Shown here one piece after another: positions 38,406-59,781 of a DNA stretch of 64,000 nucleotides; position 1 is the first letter of the stretch, and each line of letters begins with the position of its first letter. The stretch is taken from positions 203,933 to 267,932 of the forward strand of contig NZ_KK088521.1 of NCBI RefSeq assembly GCF_000600335.2, read 5' to 3'. The translations under genes were made by a program, and so were the position numbers. The notes beneath the pieces were generated by a model. It ran no database searches. It worked only from the letters and a program-made list of their open reading frames with translations, and was not told the origin of the DNA. This stretch comes from Rubellimicrobium mesophilum DSM 19309. GTDB lineage: Bacteria > Pseudomonadota > Alphaproteobacteria > Rhodobacterales > Rhodobacteraceae.

Positions 38406-39246
38406 TCAGCGGCCTTTCTTCGCGTGGCGCGAGCGGACGATGAGCCGTTGCGACGCCTTGTTGGGATTGCGGGTGCGGTTGCCCTTGGTGCCCTTGCCCC
38501 AGGGGGTGACCGGGTGACGGCCGCCCGAGGTCCGGCCTTCACCACCACCATGCGGGTGGTCGATCGGGTTCATGGCGACGCCGCGCACGGTCGGGCGGAT
38601 GCCCATGTGGCGCGAGCGACCCGCCTTGCCGAGGTTCTGGTTCGAGTTGTCAGGGTTCGACACGGCGCCGATGGTGGCCATGCATTCCTGCCGGACCATC
38701 CGCAGCTCGCCCGACGACAGGCGGAGCTGGGCGTAGCCGCCGTCGCGGCCGACGAACTGCGCGTAGGTCCCGGCGGCGCGCGCGATCTGCCCGCCCTTGC
38801 CGGCCTTCAGCTCGACGTTGTGGACGATGGTCCCGATCGGCGATTCCCGAGAAGGGCATCGCGTTGCCGGGCTTCACGTCGGTCTTGGCGCCGGCCACCA
38901 CGGTGTCACCGACCGCGAGGCGCTGGGGTGCGAGGATGTAGGACTGCTCGCCATCATTGTAGCGGATGAGGGCGATGAACGCGGTCCGGTTGGGATCGTA
39001 CTCGATCCGCTCCACGGTCGCGGGGACGTCGAACTTGCGACGCTTGAAATCGACGACGCGGTAGAGGCGCTTGGCGCCGCCACCCTTGTGCCACATCGTG
39101 ATCCGCCCGGTGTTGTTCCGGCCGCCGGTCTTGTGCAGACCTTCGGTGAGCGCCTTGACGGGGCGCCCCTTCCAGAGCTCCGAACGGTCGATCAGAACCA
39201 GCCCACGCTGGCCAGGCGTCGTCGGCTTGTACGACTTGAGTGCCAT
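38406..39246 (-). CDS. rplB: Large-subunit ribosomal protein uL2, one frameshift
   Basis: ATG 39246 starts [15 protein letters not shown]; the first frame is good to PGNAMPFSG, then is lost. The second frame resumes with [17 protein letters not shown] and ends with the peptidyl-transferase-region motif [18 protein letters not shown]. Removing one base (G at 38842) changes GGAATCGCC to GGAATGCC and restores [11 protein letters not shown], the near-universal sequence, with 279 residues. That the repair recreates the exact consensus strongly favours a sequencing error. uL2 is essential for peptidyl transfer and subunit joining. Confidence 0.94.
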
Positions 39247-39371
39247 GCTTTCTGTCTTCCGTCTGCTTCGCGCACCGTACGGTGCGTCCGTTAGATGAAG
39301 GGCCCCGAAGGTCCCCGGCTTGGAATGACGAGGCCCCGGGGTTGCGCCCGGGGCCGGTCAGGTGCGGTCCC

Positions 39372-39671
39372 TTACGCGAGACCCGTGGAGACGTCAATGG
39401 TGTGACCCTCCTCGAGGGTCACGTAGGCCTTCTTGACGTCGTTGCGCGTGCCGGGGCGGCCCCGGAAACGCTTGTTCTTGCCCTTGGTGACGACGGTGTT
39501 GACCGCCTTCACCTTCACCCCGAACAGGGCCTCGACGGCCTGCTTGATGAGGGGCTTCGTCGCCTCCGGCGCGACCTCGAAGACGACCGCGTTCGATTCG
39601 GACGCGAGCGTGGCCTTCTCGGTGATGACCGGGCGGCGGATGATGTCGTACTGGGCGGGGGTCGCGGTCAT
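39372..39671 (-). CDS. rplW: Large-subunit ribosomal protein uL23
   Basis: 99 residues with [15 protein letters not shown] near the N-terminus and [19 protein letters not shown] in the loop. uL23 is the main docking site of trigger factor and SRP at the exit tunnel. The start overlaps the rplD stop by 4 bases. Confidence 0.97.
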   Translation of the reverse strand: MTATPAQYDIIRRPVITEKATLASESNAVVFEVAPEATKPLIKQAVEALFGVKVKAVNTVVTKGKNKRFRGRPGTRNDVKKAYVTLEEGHTIDVSTGLA

Positions 39672-40285
39672 TTCAGGCGGGCCTCCAGGGCTTCGACCCC
39701 GGCGCGGGTGAGCACGAGCGTGTCGCGGCGCAGGATGTCGTAGACGTTGGCGCCGATGGCCGGCAGCACGTCCAGGGTCTCGATGTTGCGGGCGGCGCGG
39801 GCGAAGTTGTCGTTGACCGCCGCGTCGATGACGAGGGCACGCTTCCAGCCGAGCGACTCGACCTGCTTCGCGAGGATGCGGGTCTTGGCCTCGGTGATGT
39901 CGAGGTTCTCGACCACGACCAGCTCGCCGGCACGCGCCTTGGCGGAGAGCGCGTGCATCAGCCCGAGCTTCCGGAACTTCTTGTTCAGGTCATGCGCGTG
40001 GCTGCGAGGGGTCGGGCCCTTCGCGACGCCGCCGTGCCGGAAGATCGACGCCTTCTTCGACCCGTGGCGAGCGCCGCCGGTGCCCTTCTGGCGATAGATC
40101 TTCTTGGTCGAGTAGCTGACCTCGGCCCGGGTGAGGGTCGAGTGCGTGCCGGCCTGGGCCTTGGCGCGCTGCCAGCGGACGACGCGGTGCAGGATGTCGG
40201 CGCGCGGCTCGAGGCCGAAGATCGCGTCGTCCAGCTCCACGGTGCCGGCGCTCTCGCCGGCGAGGGTGATGGCTTGGGCCTGCAT
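39668..40285 (-). CDS. rplD: Large-subunit ribosomal protein uL4
   Basis: 205 residues. [20 protein letters not shown] is the loop that reaches the exit tunnel; [20 protein letters not shown] follows. uL4 in E. coli also represses the S10 operon; no such leader was identified here. The start overlaps the rplC stop by one base. Confidence 0.97.
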   Translation of the reverse strand: MQAQAITLAGESAGTVELDDAIFGLEPRADILHRVVRWQRAKAQAGTHSTLTRAEVSYSTKKIYRQKGTGGARHGSKKASIFRHGGVAKGPTPRSHAHDLNKKFRKLGLMHALSAKARAGELVVVENLDITEAKTRILAKQVESLGWKRALVIDAAVNDNFARAARNIETLDVLPAIGANVYDILRRDTLVLTRAGVEALEARLK

Positions 40286-41139
40286 TACTGGGCGCTCCCC
40301 TCGTCAGCGGCGGGCTCTTCGCCGGCCGGGGCTTCCTTGGCGGCGGCTTCCGCGGCCTCGATGGCGGCCTGCTCGGCCTCGGCGGCGGCGCGCGCGGCGG
40401 CTTCCGCCTCGGCGGCAGCCTGGGCGGCGGCCTCCTCGGCGAGGCGCTTGGCCTCACGCTCGGCCGAGCGCAGCGCGGCCGGGAAGATCAGGTTCTCGGG
40501 CGCCGGCTTCTTGACGGCGTCCTTGACGGTGACCCAGCCGCCCTTGTTGCCCGGCACGGCGCCCTTGACCATCACAAGGCCGCGGTCGGTGTCGATGCGG
40601 ACGACCTGCAGGTTCTGCGTGGTCACGCGGGTGGTGCCCATGTGGCCGGCCATCTTCTTGCCTTTGAAGATGCGGCCGGGGTCCTGGCACTGGCCCACGG
40701 AGCCGTGCGAGCGGTGCGAGACCGACACGCCGTGCGACGCCCGGAGGCCGCCGAAGTTGTGCCGCTTCATGACGCCCGCGAAGCCCTTGCCGATCGACGT
40801 GCCGGACACGTCGACGAACTGGCCGGGGAAGTAGTGGGCCGCGATGATCTCCTCGCCCACGCCGATCAGGTTGTCCGGGTCGACCCGGAACTCCACAATC
40901 TTGCGCTTGGGCTCGACCTGCGCCTTGGCGAAGTGGCCGCGCATGGGCTGGGTGGTGTTCTTGGCCTTGGCGGCGCCGGCGCCGAGCTGGACGGCGCTGT
41001 AGCCATCCTTCTCGACCGTGCGCTGCGCGACGACCTGAACGTTGTCGAGTTGGAGGACGGTGACGGGAACCTGCTTGCCGTCTTCCAGGAACAGGCGGGT
41101 CATCCCCACCTTCTTTGCGATCACGCCCGAACGGAGCAT
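40285..41139 (-). CDS. rplC: Large-subunit ribosomal protein uL3, with C-terminal extension
   Basis: 284 residues. The conserved core, with [20 protein letters not shown] and the loop near [20 protein letters not shown], ends at about 220, the usual bacterial length. The last 60 or so residues are almost only Ala, Glu, Arg and Pro ([20 protein letters not shown]), a tail also found in Rhodobacteraceae uL3. uL3 organises the peptidyl-transferase centre. The tail is probably a surface-exposed helix; its role is unknown. rplC follows rpsJ by 13 bases. Confidence 0.95.
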   Translation of the reverse strand: MLRSGVIAKKVGMTRLFLEDGKQVPVTVLQLDNVQVVAQRTVEKDGYSAVQLGAGAAKAKNTTQPMRGHFAKAQVEPKRKIVEFRVDPDNLIGVGEEIIAAHYFPGQFVDVSGTSIGKGFAGVMKRHNFGGLRASHGVSVSHRSHGSVGQCQDPGRIFKGKKMAGHMGTTRVTTQNLQVVRIDTDRGLVMVKGAVPGNKGGWVTVKDAVKKPAPENLIFPAALRSAEREAKRLAEEAAAQAAAEAEAAARAAAEAEQAAIEAAEAAAKEAPAGEEPAADEGSAQ

Positions 41140-41152
41140 CCGATGACCCTCT

Positions 41153-41467
41153 TCAGACCTTGATCTCGACGTCCACGCCCGCGGCGAGGTCGAGCTTCAT
41201 CAGCGCGTCCACGGTCTGCGGGGTGGGGTCCACGATGTCCAGGAGCCGCTTGTGGGTGCGGATCTCGAACTGGTCACGGGACTTCTTGTCGATGTGCGGG
41301 CCGCGCAGCACCGTGAACTTCTCGATCTTGTTCGGAAGCGGGATGGGGCCACGGACATTGGCGCCGGTGCGCTTGGCGGTCGACACGATCTCGGCGGTGC
41401 TGGCATCCAGCACGCGGTAGTCGAACGCCTTGAGGCGGATGCGGATGGTCTGGCTCTGGACGGCCAT
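41153..41467 (-). CDS. rpsJ: Small-subunit ribosomal protein uS10 (NusE)
   Basis: 104 residues. [20 protein letters not shown] at the start and [20 protein letters not shown] are the signatures. uS10 is in the 30S head and, as NusE, links the ribosome to NusG and antitermination. It is the first gene of the S10 cluster, downstream of tuf, with a promoter-like site at 41560-41588. Confidence 0.97.
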   Translation of the reverse strand: MAVQSQTIRIRLKAFDYRVLDASTAEIVSTAKRTGANVRGPIPLPNKIEKFTVLRGPHIDKKSRDQFEIRTHKRLLDIVDPTPQTVDALMKLDLAAGVDVEIKV

Positions 41468-41550
41468 CGGTCTTGCCTTTCAAGGCTCAAAACGGTCGAG
41501 AGGTGAACCGGCGGGATTGCCGGGCCACGTCGGACCGGTCGTCTAATGCT

Positions 41551-41577
41551 GAGGGCGCGCGTCTAGCGCGCGCCCTC
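41551..41577. repeat. Hairpin between tuf and rpsJ
   Basis: A perfect 11-base inverted repeat GAGGGCGCGCG/CGCGCGCCCTC around a TCTAG loop. There is no T run on the minus strand after it, so it is not a standard terminator; it may be an attenuator or processing site between tuf and the S10 cluster. It overlaps the putative rpsJ promoter. Confidence 0.6.
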
Positions 41578-41588
41578 GGGTAAGTCAA
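41560..41588 (-). promoter_or_regulatory. Putative promoter of rpsJ (S10 cluster)
   Basis: On the minus strand TTGACT (41583-41588) and TAGACG (41560-41565) are 17 bases apart, starting 8 bases past the tuf stop and about 95 bases before rpsJ. The -10 is embedded in the hairpin at 41551-41577. Confidence 0.4.
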
Positions 41589-41595
41589 GCGAGGA

Positions 41596-42771
<1,176 letters not shown>

Positions 42772-42859
42772 GATGGCTTCTCCTGTTCGTCACACATTCA
42801 CCAGGCCGGGGCCCGGCAGTCTGGGGGTGCGGGGCGGGCATCGCCGCCCCGCGTCGCCG

Positions 42860-44977
<2,118 letters not shown>

Positions 44978-45067
44978 GGGCCTTTTCCTCGCTTGGTCCG
45001 AGGCGGGGCCCCGGGCGTTCGTGTCACGGATGGGCGGGGGCACGCCGGGCGCGCCCCCGTGCCGGTG

Positions 45068-45538
45068 TTACCAGCGGTAGTGGCTGAACGCCTTGTTGGC
45101 GTCGGCCATCTTGTGGGTGTCCTCGCGCTTCTTCACGGCGGTGCCCCGGCCGTTCATCGCGTCGAGGAGCTCGCCCGCGAGGCGCTCTTCCATGGTGTTC
45201 TCGTTGCGCTTCTTGGACGCGTCGATCAGCCAGCGGATCGCCAGGGCCTCGCGGCGCTCGGGGCGCACCTCGACGGGGACCTGGTAGGTCGCGCCGCCGA
45301 CCCGGCGGGAGCGGACCTCGACGGCCGGCTTCACGTTGTCCAGCGCCTCGTGGAAGACCTCCACGGGCTCCTTGCGGGCACGCTGCTGCACCCGGTCGAA
45401 GGCGTTGTAGACGATGGTCTCGGCGACGGACTTCTTGCCGTCGACCATCAGGTTGTTCATGAACTTGCTGACCACCCGGTCGCCGTACTTGGCGTCGGGC
45501 AGGATCTCGCGCTTCTCGGCGGCGTGACGACGGGACAT
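45068..45538 (-). CDS. rpsG: Small-subunit ribosomal protein uS7
   Basis: 156 residues starting [20 protein letters not shown], ending with AFSHYRW. uS7 nucleates the 30S head, and in E. coli represses the str operon. It lies 11 bases after rpsL. Confidence 0.97.
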   Translation of the reverse strand: MSRRHAAEKREILPDAKYGDRVVSKFMNNLMVDGKKSVAETIVYNAFDRVQQRARKEPVEVFHEALDNVKPAVEVRSRRVGGATYQVPVEVRPERREALAIRWLIDASKKRNENTMEERLAGELLDAMNGRGTAVKKREDTHKMADANKAFSHYRW

Positions 45539-45549
45539 TCTTCAGATCC

Positions 45550-45921
45550 TCACTTCGGACGCTTGGCGCCGTACTTCGACCGGCGCTGCTTGCGGTTCTT
45601 GACGCCCTGGGTGTCGAGGACGCCGCGCAGGATGTGGTAGCGCACGCCGGGAAGGTCCTTCACGCGGCCGCCACGGATGAGCACCACCGAGTGCTCCTGC
45701 AGGTTGTGGCTCTCGCCGGGGATGTAGGAGATCACCTCGAACGAGTTCGTCAGGCGCACCTTGGCGACCTTCCGCATGGCCGAGTTCGGCTTCTTCGGGG
45801 TCGTCGTGTAGACGCGGGTGCAGACGCCGCGCTTCTGGGGGCAGCCCTCAAGGTGCTGCGACTTGGACCGGGTGACTTGGCGCTGCCGGGGCTTCCGGAT
45901 CAGCTGCTGGATCGTCGGCAT
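45550..45921 (-). CDS. rpsL: Small-subunit ribosomal protein uS12
   Basis: 123 residues from ATG 45921. [20 protein letters not shown] is the family start; the decoding-centre loop reads [19 protein letters not shown], with the Lys that streptomycin-resistance changes affect (PKKPNS), and [16 protein letters not shown] near the end. The sequence at those positions looks wild-type (sensitive type) by inspection. It heads the str cluster with a promoter-like site at 46159-46187. Confidence 0.97.
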   Translation of the reverse strand: MPTIQQLIRKPRQRQVTRSKSQHLEGCPQKRGVCTRVYTTTPKKPNSAMRKVAKVRLTNSFEVISYIPGESHNLQEHSVVLIRGGRVKDLPGVRYHILRGVLDTQGVKNRKQRRSKYGAKRPK

Positions 45922-46226
45922 GGGGTTTGTTTCCCGTTTCCTACCGTTTCTGTGCCGCGGGCCCGAAGGGCTCCGCCGTCGATGAAGCCCCACGGCACGC
46001 GTGAAGCACAAAAAGCCCGCATCGTTCTCGCTACCTGCGACCGATGCGGTTTGGCTCGCAGAGGATCGGGGCGTTGCCGGCCCGGATCGTGCACCTGATA
46101 ATCTTCGGCACCCGGACGGACGCGCGGCACGGACCACGCCCCTCGTCAGGGTGCGGGCGACATATGGGCAACAGGGCGGGATGTCAACAGAGCCCGGCCC
46201 GGCTGCGCCCGGCTGTCGCGGCCCCG
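45922..46226. other. Leader and promoter region of the str cluster
   Basis: About 305 bases between the DMT permease and rpsL. It contains the promoter at 46159-46187 and an about 230-base leader to rpsL. Other than short GC-rich self-complementary stretches (CGTGCCG/CGGCAC near 45950-46000) I see no defined structure or gene. Confidence 0.45.
46159..46187 (-). promoter_or_regulatory. Putative promoter of rpsL-rpsG-fusA-tuf
   Basis: On the minus strand a consensus TTGACA (46182-46187) is 17 bases from TATGTC (46159-46164). This is the best -35 in the ribosomal region and lies about 240 bases before rpsL. Confidence 0.6.
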
Positions 46227-47120
46227 TCAGACGCCGGGCGCGGCCTCCTCCTCGGGCCGGGGCCGCCGGGCCTCGCGCAGGAGGGTGAAGAGCCCCGTCG
46301 CGACCACCACCCCGGCGCCCAGCAGCGTCGGCGAGTCGGGAAAGGTCCCGAAGGCGGCCACCCCCACGACGATGGCGACGAGCAGCCCCGCATAGCGGAA
46401 GGGTGCGACGAAGCTCACCTCGCCCCGCCGCATGGCCGCCGTGATCCCGCCGTAGCCGCCCATCACGAAGACCGTCGTGGCCGCCAGCAGCAGCGCCGCC
46501 CGCCCGTCGAGCGCCACCCAGCCCCCCTGGAACGGCGCGACCAGGGCGCCCGACAGCGCCACCCCCGCCCCCGTCACCAGCACCACCAGCGGCGTCGGCA
46601 CCTTGGGCCCCAGCCCGCGCGAGGCGAGGTCCCGCACCGTCACGCAGGCCACCGAGCCCAGGGCCTGGCAAACCGGCCAGCCCCAGCCCTCCGCCCCCGG
46701 CCGCACGATCAGGAGGACGCCGGCCAGTCCCCCCAGGATGGCGAGGAGCCGCCCCGCCCCCACCCGCTGCCCCAGCACCGGCCAGGCCGCCAGCGTGATC
46801 GCCAGCGGCGAGGCCTGCATCACCGCCGACAGGTTGGCCAGCGGCATCCGCGCCAGCGCCAGGAAGAAGAACCACGCCGCCCCCGCCTCGGCCGCCGCGC
46901 GCAGGAGCATGATTCCCCAGTCCCGCCGCCCGACCGGCTCGGCCAGGGCCCTCCCCAGCACCAGCGCCAGGATCAGCGTGACCGCGGCCCCGCGCAGGAG
47001 GAGCGACTGCGACAGCGGCATCGCCGTCCCGAGCGCCTTCATGCAGGCGTCGGAGAGCGTGAAGGAGGTCATGCCGGCGACCATCAGCGCGGCGCCGTGC
47101 AGGTTCGGGGAGGAGGTCAT
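46227..47120 (-). CDS. DMT/EamA family permease
   Basis: 297 residues with ten hydrophobic segments in two repeats, the EamA pattern of drug/metabolite transporters (RhaT/YdcZ group). The N-terminal half has [20 protein letters not shown], a usual EamA helix motif. It is an inner-membrane transporter of small molecules; the substrate cannot be predicted. It sits between rpoC and rpsL on the same strand, which is unusual for this core cluster, and its upstream region carries REP-like copy 2 and three GTTAAC sequences. Confidence 0.85.
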   Translation of the reverse strand: MTSSPNLHGAALMVAGMTSFTLSDACMKALGTAMPLSQSLLLRGAAVTLILALVLGRALAEPVGRRDWGIMLLRAAAEAGAAWFFFLALARMPLANLSAVMQASPLAITLAAWPVLGQRVGAGRLLAILGGLAGVLLIVRPGAEGWGWPVCQALGSVACVTVRDLASRGLGPKVPTPLVVLVTGAGVALSGALVAPFQGGWVALDGRAALLLAATTVFVMGGYGGITAAMRRGEVSFVAPFRYAGLLVAIVVGVAAFGTFPDSPTLLGAGVVVATGLFTLLREARRPRPEEEAAPGV

Positions 47121-47186
47121 GGCCCCGGTGGGCTATCAGCCGCGCGGGGCGGAGGCCAGACCGGGCGATCCCGGAAACGCACCACC

Positions 47187-47274
47187 CGTAGGGCGAGCTC
47201 CGGCCCGCCATGCGCCGCCGGCTACGGGAGCACCGCCTGCCCAAGTCTGATGGCGGGCCGGAGCCCACCCTTCG
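47187..47274. repeat. REP-like inverted repeat, copy 2
   Basis: Left arm 47187-47212 (CGTAGGGCGAGCTCCGGCCC and on) and right arm 47249-47274 are inverted, with a few mismatches. Same family as 18254-18341: same ends, same length and same spacing (about 88 bases total). Confidence 0.75.
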
Positions 47275-47523
47275 ATGGCTCTGCCACGCAGCGACCCGAG
47301 CAGACACCTGCAGGACGACAGGTTAACGGGACCCGCGACGCGCCTCCGATGGAAGCCTCTGGGATGTCTCGCAGCTTCCACGCGACAGACCGGAATGGTT
47401 AACGCCCGACCCCCACCCCGACGCAACGCCCGTTGCTGACGGACTTCGTTAACCCTTCTCCGGCATCCTGGGGGCATCAGCAGCGAATCAGCCCCATGCC
47501 CCTCGACTTCCTCCGTCCAAACG

Positions 47524-47550
47524 AAAAGGCCCCCGTCTCCGGGGGCCTCT
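47524..47550 (-). terminator. Intrinsic terminator after rpoC
   Basis: On the minus strand the stem AGGCCCCCGG/CCGGGGGCCT-like (AGGCCCCCG with CGGGGGCCT) is followed by TTTT at 47524-47527. It lies about 25 bases past the rpoC stop. Confidence 0.85.
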
Positions 47551-47573
47551 CCAACATCATACCCGGCGCGGGA

Positions 47574-51821
<4,248 letters not shown>

Positions 51822-51902
51822 CTCGTTCCCTTCCGGGGGGCGATGGAAATGGGGACACGGACGGCCCCCCGCAAGGGGCCGCCCCGAAGGCCGGAGGAGT
51901 CG

Positions 51903-56040
<4,138 letters not shown>

Positions 56041-56217
56041 GAGCAACGTCACCCTTTTCTCTGCGAGGGGCACGACGCCGGGGCCGCGGCGCGCCTCTCA
56101 GTGAGAGCGGACTTCCTCGAAGGTCCATCCGAGACCGCCTTCCCAAGGGCAGCCTCACGACCCGTTCGACCGGTCCAAGATGCGGGCCCATCGGGGGCCG
56201 GCCTCCAAGACGGGTCA

Positions 56218-56247
56218 GGCTGGAGCCGCCGTCCGGCGGCCCCAGCC
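56218..56247. repeat. Hairpin in the rplL-rpoB gap
   Basis: A 13-base stem (GGCTGGAGCCGCC with GGCGGCCCCAGCC, one G-U pair on RNA) around a 4-base loop. There is no T run after it on the minus strand, so it is not a simple terminator. E. coli has an attenuator and an RNase III site at the equivalent place; this may be a similar partial stop or processing hairpin. The 245-base gap 56041-56285 otherwise shows no gene. Confidence 0.6.
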
Positions 56248-56285
56248 CAATTCGGTCGATCAGTTCGCGCCGAGGCGCATTCCGA

Positions 56286-56666
<381 letters not shown>

Positions 56667-56735
56667 TTGTGCTTTCCGTTCAGATAAGGGTTCCAACGCA
56701 AGGGGCCAAGGCCCCCCGCGGCATCACGTCGCTGC

Positions 56736-57251
56736 TCAGGCGGCGGCCTTCTCTTCGATGGTCGAGAGAATGCCCGCAATGTTCGCGGCCGGCGCGCCAA
56801 TCGCACCGGCAAGGGTCGCGCCCGGTGCCCCGATGCACGCCACGATCGAAGCGATGAGCTCCTCGCGCGACGGCAGTTGGGCAACGGCCTTGACCCCGGC
56901 CGGGTCGAGAGCCGCGTTCCCCATCGCCCCGCCCAGGACCACGAATTTGTCGTTGGTCTTGGCGTAGGCATCGACGACCTTGGCCGCAGCCACGGGGTCC
57001 TCGGAATAGGCGAACACGGTCATGCCCGTGAGGAGGGGAGCCATGCTGACGCCGGGCTTCCCATCAAGGGCGATCTTGGCGAGCTTGTTCTTGGCCACGC
57101 GAACGGACCCGCCCGCATCACGCATCTTCGCGCGCAGGTCCTGCATCTGTGCAACCGTCATGCCTTCGTAGCGGGCGACCACCACGACGCCAGAGCTTTC
57201 GAAGATCTGGCCGAGTTCCTCGACCACTTTCTCTTTCTTGGCTCTATCCAC
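56736..57251 (-). CDS. rplJ: Large-subunit ribosomal protein uL10
   Basis: 171 residues from a GTG start at 57251, with GGAG about 10 bases upstream; [20 protein letters not shown] then [20 protein letters not shown] identify it. uL10 anchors the bL12 stalk to 23S rRNA. An in-frame start at 57293 is less likely because it adds non-conserved residues. The 263-base gap upstream is where the L10 leader would lie. Confidence 0.95.
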   Translation of the reverse strand: MDRAKKEKVVEELGQIFESSGVVVVARYEGMTVAQMQDLRAKMRDAGGSVRVAKNKLAKIALDGKPGVSMAPLLTGMTVFAYSEDPVAAAKVVDAYAKTNDKFVVLGGAMGNAALDPAGVKAVAQLPSREELIASIVACIGAPGATLAGAIGAPAANIAGILSTIEEKAAA

Positions 57252-57514
57252 AGTTTCACTCCAAGTTGGGGTTTCCCCCGGCTCTAGGTGCACCCCCTCG
57301 CGGGGCTGCGTTCGGGTCCTTGTTACGGAACCCGAGCCTCAGATCGCCCGCCCCGGGGAAGCCCCCAAAACGGAAATCCTGGTCTCGCGTCCCGTCTCGG
57401 GAAGGACTTCCGGGCCCGATCTCTCGACCGTCCCCCGCCCTCCGTCTCGGACAGGACGGGGCCCTTGCAGGCCCCGCCAGACCCCCCGTGCCCTGCGGCC
57501 CGGAGGGAATCTCG
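57252..57514 (-). promoter_or_regulatory. Long rplA-rplJ leader, candidate L10 autoregulatory leader
   Basis: The 263-base gap before rplJ is the place where uL10 feeds back on its own operon in many bacteria. A CGGGTTCC/GGACCCG stem near 57314-57335 and other GC-rich pairs are present, but I did not match a known L10-leader pattern. It is a candidate only. Confidence 0.3.
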
Positions 57515-58216
57515 TCAGGCGTTGTCCGTGGCCGACGCGAGGTCGACCGACACGCCCGGGCCCATCGTCGAGGCGATGGAGACCTTCTTCATGTAGGCAC
57601 CCTTGGCGCCCGTGGGCTTGGCGCGGTTCACGGCGTCGACGAAGGCGCGGATGTTCTCCGCGAGCTTCTCGGCATCGAACGAGGCCTTGCCGATGCCGGC
57701 GTGCACGATGCCCGCCTTCTCGACCTTGAACTGCACCTGGCCGCCCTTGGCGGCGCGCACGGCCTCCGCCACGTCGGGGGTCACGGTGCCGATCTTCGGG
57801 TTCGGCATCAGGTTGCGCGGGCCCAGGATCTTGCCCAGGCGGCCCACGATCGGCATCATGTCCGGGGTCGCGATGCAGCGGTCGAAGTCGATCGTGCCAC
57901 CCTGGATCGTCTGCATCAGGTCCTCGGCGCCGACGATGTCGGCCCCGGCCGCGCGGGCCTCGTCGGCCTTCTCGCCACGGGCGAAGACCGCCACGCGGAC
58001 CGTCTTGCCGGTGCCGTTGGGCAGGTTGACCGTGCCGCGGACCATCTGGTCGGCGTGGCGCGGGTCGACGCCCAGGTTCACCGCGACCTCCACGGTCTCG
58101 TCGAACTTCGCGGAGGCGTTCGCCTTCACGAGCTCCACGGCCGAGGCCAGCGGCAGGTTGTCCTTGCCCTCGAAGGCCGCGCGCGCGGCGCGGATACGCT
58201 TGCCAAGCTTCGCCAT
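57515..58216 (-). CDS. rplA: Large-subunit ribosomal protein uL1
   Basis: 233 residues, with [20 protein letters not shown] near the start and [20 protein letters not shown] (near 125-144). uL1 forms the mobile stalk at the E site and may repress its own operon. It follows rplK by two bases. Confidence 0.97.
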   Translation of the reverse strand: MAKLGKRIRAARAAFEGKDNLPLASAVELVKANASAKFDETVEVAVNLGVDPRHADQMVRGTVNLPNGTGKTVRVAVFARGEKADEARAAGADIVGAEDLMQTIQGGTIDFDRCIATPDMMPIVGRLGKILGPRNLMPNPKIGTVTPDVAEAVRAAKGGQVQFKVEKAGIVHAGIGKASFDAEKLAENIRAFVDAVNRAKPTGAKGAYMKKVSIASTMGPGVSVDLASATDNA

Positions 58217-58218
58217 GA

Positions 58219-58671
58219 TCAGCCCTTCACCTCGATGCCCATCGACTTCGCCGAGCCCATGATCGTCTGCATGGCCGCCTCGACGGAGATCGCGTTCAGG
58301 TCCTTCATCTTGGCGGTCGCGATCTCGCGCACCTGCGCGAGGGTCACGGTGCCCGCCACTTCCTTGCCCGGCTTGGTCGAGGCCTTGGGACGGTTGCGCT
58401 TGCCCACCGGCTTCAGACCGGCCGCCTTCTTGAGGAAGAAGGACGCCGGGGGCGTCTTCAGCTCAAGGGAGAACGACTTGTCGGCGTAGTAGGTGATGAC
58501 CACCGGAACGGGGGCGCCCGCCTCGATGTCCGCGGTCTTGGCGTTGAATTCCTTCACGAACGCCATGATGTTGATGCCCCGCTGGCCGAGGGCGGGGCCC
58601 ACCGGCGGGGAGGGGTTCGCCTGCTGGGCCTTCACCTGCAGCTTCAGCGACCCGATGACTTTCTTGGCCAT
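58219..58671 (-). CDS. rplK: Large-subunit ribosomal protein uL11
   Basis: 150 residues. [20 protein letters not shown] is the N-terminal signature (thiostrepton-binding region) and [20 protein letters not shown] is near the C-terminus. uL11 is in the GTPase-associated centre and is needed for RelA activation. It is 143 bases after nusG. Confidence 0.97.
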   Translation of the reverse strand: MAKKVIGSLKLQVKAQQANPSPPVGPALGQRGINIMAFVKEFNAKTADIEAGAPVPVVITYYADKSFSLELKTPPASFFLKKAAGLKPVGKRNRPKASTKPGKEVAGTVTLAQVREIATAKMKDLNAISVEAAMQTIMGSAKSMGIEVKG

Positions 58672-58814
58672 GTGGCCTCTCCTTCATCGTGGGGGACAAG
58701 CCCCCTTGTCCAACTCCCGCCCCGGCGCGCCGAGGGGGCCTTACTTGCGTGGTCCGGGTCCCGGGGACGCGTCCCCTTTCCCTCCCACGGACCCCGTTTC
58801 CGGGGCCGACCTCC

Positions 58815-59348
58815 TCAGGCGAGCTTCGTCACCTGGGAGAATTCCAGATCGACCGGCGTGGCGCGGCCGAAGATCGAGACCGAGACCTTGAGGCGCTGAT
58901 GCTCCTCGTCGACGCCCTCGACCATGCCGTCGAAGTCCTCGAACGGGCCGTCGTTGACCTTGACCCGCTCCCCGATCTCGAAGCGGATGAGGTTGCGCGG
59001 CGTCGATTCGCCCTCCTCCACCCGGTTCAGGATCGCGTTCACCTCGCTGTCCCGCATCGGCATCGGCTTGCCCTGGGGTCCCAGGAAGCCGGTGACGCGG
59101 TTGATCGAGGTGATGAGGTGATAGGTCTCGTCCGACAGCTCCATGTGCACGAGCACGTAGCCCGGCATGAAGCGCCGCTCGGCCTGGACCTTCTTGCCCC
59201 GGCGCATCTCGATCACGTCCTCGGTGGGGACGAGCACCTCGTCGATGCGGTCCGTCAGGCCCTGCTCCTGGGCCTTGGCGCGGATCTGCTCGGCGATCTT
59301 CTTCTCGAAGTTCGACAGCACCGAGACCGAATACCAGCGTTTCGCCAT
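58815..59348 (-). CDS. nusG: Transcription termination/antitermination protein NusG
   Basis: 177 residues from ATG 59348, starting AKRWYSVSVLSNFEKKIAEQ. The N-terminal NGN domain binds RNA polymerase; the C-terminal KOW domain has GERVKVNDGPFEDFDGMVEG and binds Rho or uS10. I rejected an upstream start at 59450, which adds non-conserved residues. It follows secE with its own promoter-like site. Confidence 0.97.
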   Translation of the reverse strand: MAKRWYSVSVLSNFEKKIAEQIRAKAQEQGLTDRIDEVLVPTEDVIEMRRGKKVQAERRFMPGYVLVHMELSDETYHLITSINRVTGFLGPQGKPMPMRDSEVNAILNRVEEGESTPRNLIRFEIGERVKVNDGPFEDFDGMVEGVDEEHQRLKVSVSIFGRATPVDLEFSQVTKLA

Positions 59349-59478
59349 TCTTGCCGCACCCATGCCCGACCGGACGTTGCCGGCCCCTTCCCGTGAGGGC
59401 CTTGGCCCCCGCTCCAAACGAAAACGGGGCGGGGGCGCGATTCGCCGCACCCGCGCCCGTCCCCTTCAGAGCCCGGCG

Positions 59479-59507
59479 CTCTTACGCCCCTGGGGCGCCG
59501 AGCGCAA
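59479..59507 (-). promoter_or_regulatory. Putative promoter of nusG
   Basis: On the minus strand TTGCGC (59502-59507) is 17 bases from TAAGAG (59479-59484), just past the secE stop and about 130 bases before nusG. The pattern and spacing match those before secE and rpsM. Confidence 0.5.
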
Positions 59508-59516
59508 GGCCCTTCC

Positions 59517-59714
59517 TCAGCCGCCCACGACGGAGAGCAGTCCCGTGAGCCCCGTCCGGATCAGCAGGTCCACCAGGCTGAAGAACACCGCCGCCAGCGC
59601 CGCCAGGAACAGGACCATGCCCGTGGTCAGCAGGACCTCGCGCCGCGTGGGCCAGACGACCTTGCCGATCTCGGCGCGGGCCTGGTTGATGAACTCGACG
59701 GGGTTGGTGGCCAT
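59517..59714 (-). CDS. secE: Preprotein translocase subunit SecE
   Basis: 65 residues, short one-helix form. ATNPVEFINQARAEIGKVVW then PTRREVLLTTGMV, followed by one hydrophobic helix, is the SecE pattern. SecE clamps SecY (30128-31495). It is preceded by a truncated 2'-5' RNA ligase-like gene and a promoter-like site. Confidence 0.95.
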   Translation of the reverse strand: MATNPVEFINQARAEIGKVVWPTRREVLLTTGMVLFLAALAAVFFSLVDLLIRTGLTGLLSVVGG

Positions 59715-59741
59715 GCGGCGTCCTCCAGGCGGAACCCGCGC

Positions 59742-59770
59742 GACATACGCGCGCCCCGGACCGAGCGCAA
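59742..59770 (-). promoter_or_regulatory. Putative promoter of secE
   Basis: On the minus strand TTGCGC (59765-59770) is 17 bases from TATGTC (59742-59747), about 30 bases before secE. The -10 is the same hexamer as that of rpsL. Confidence 0.5.
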
Positions 59771-59781
59771 GGGCGCCGCCG

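Larger units (their letters stand above)
47121..47573. other. Intergenic region between rpoC and the DMT permease
   Basis: About 450 bases with no gene I can support. It holds REP-like repeat copy 2 (47187-47274), three GTTAAC palindromes (47332, 47398, 47448) and the rpoC terminator (47524-47550). Confidence 0.6.
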
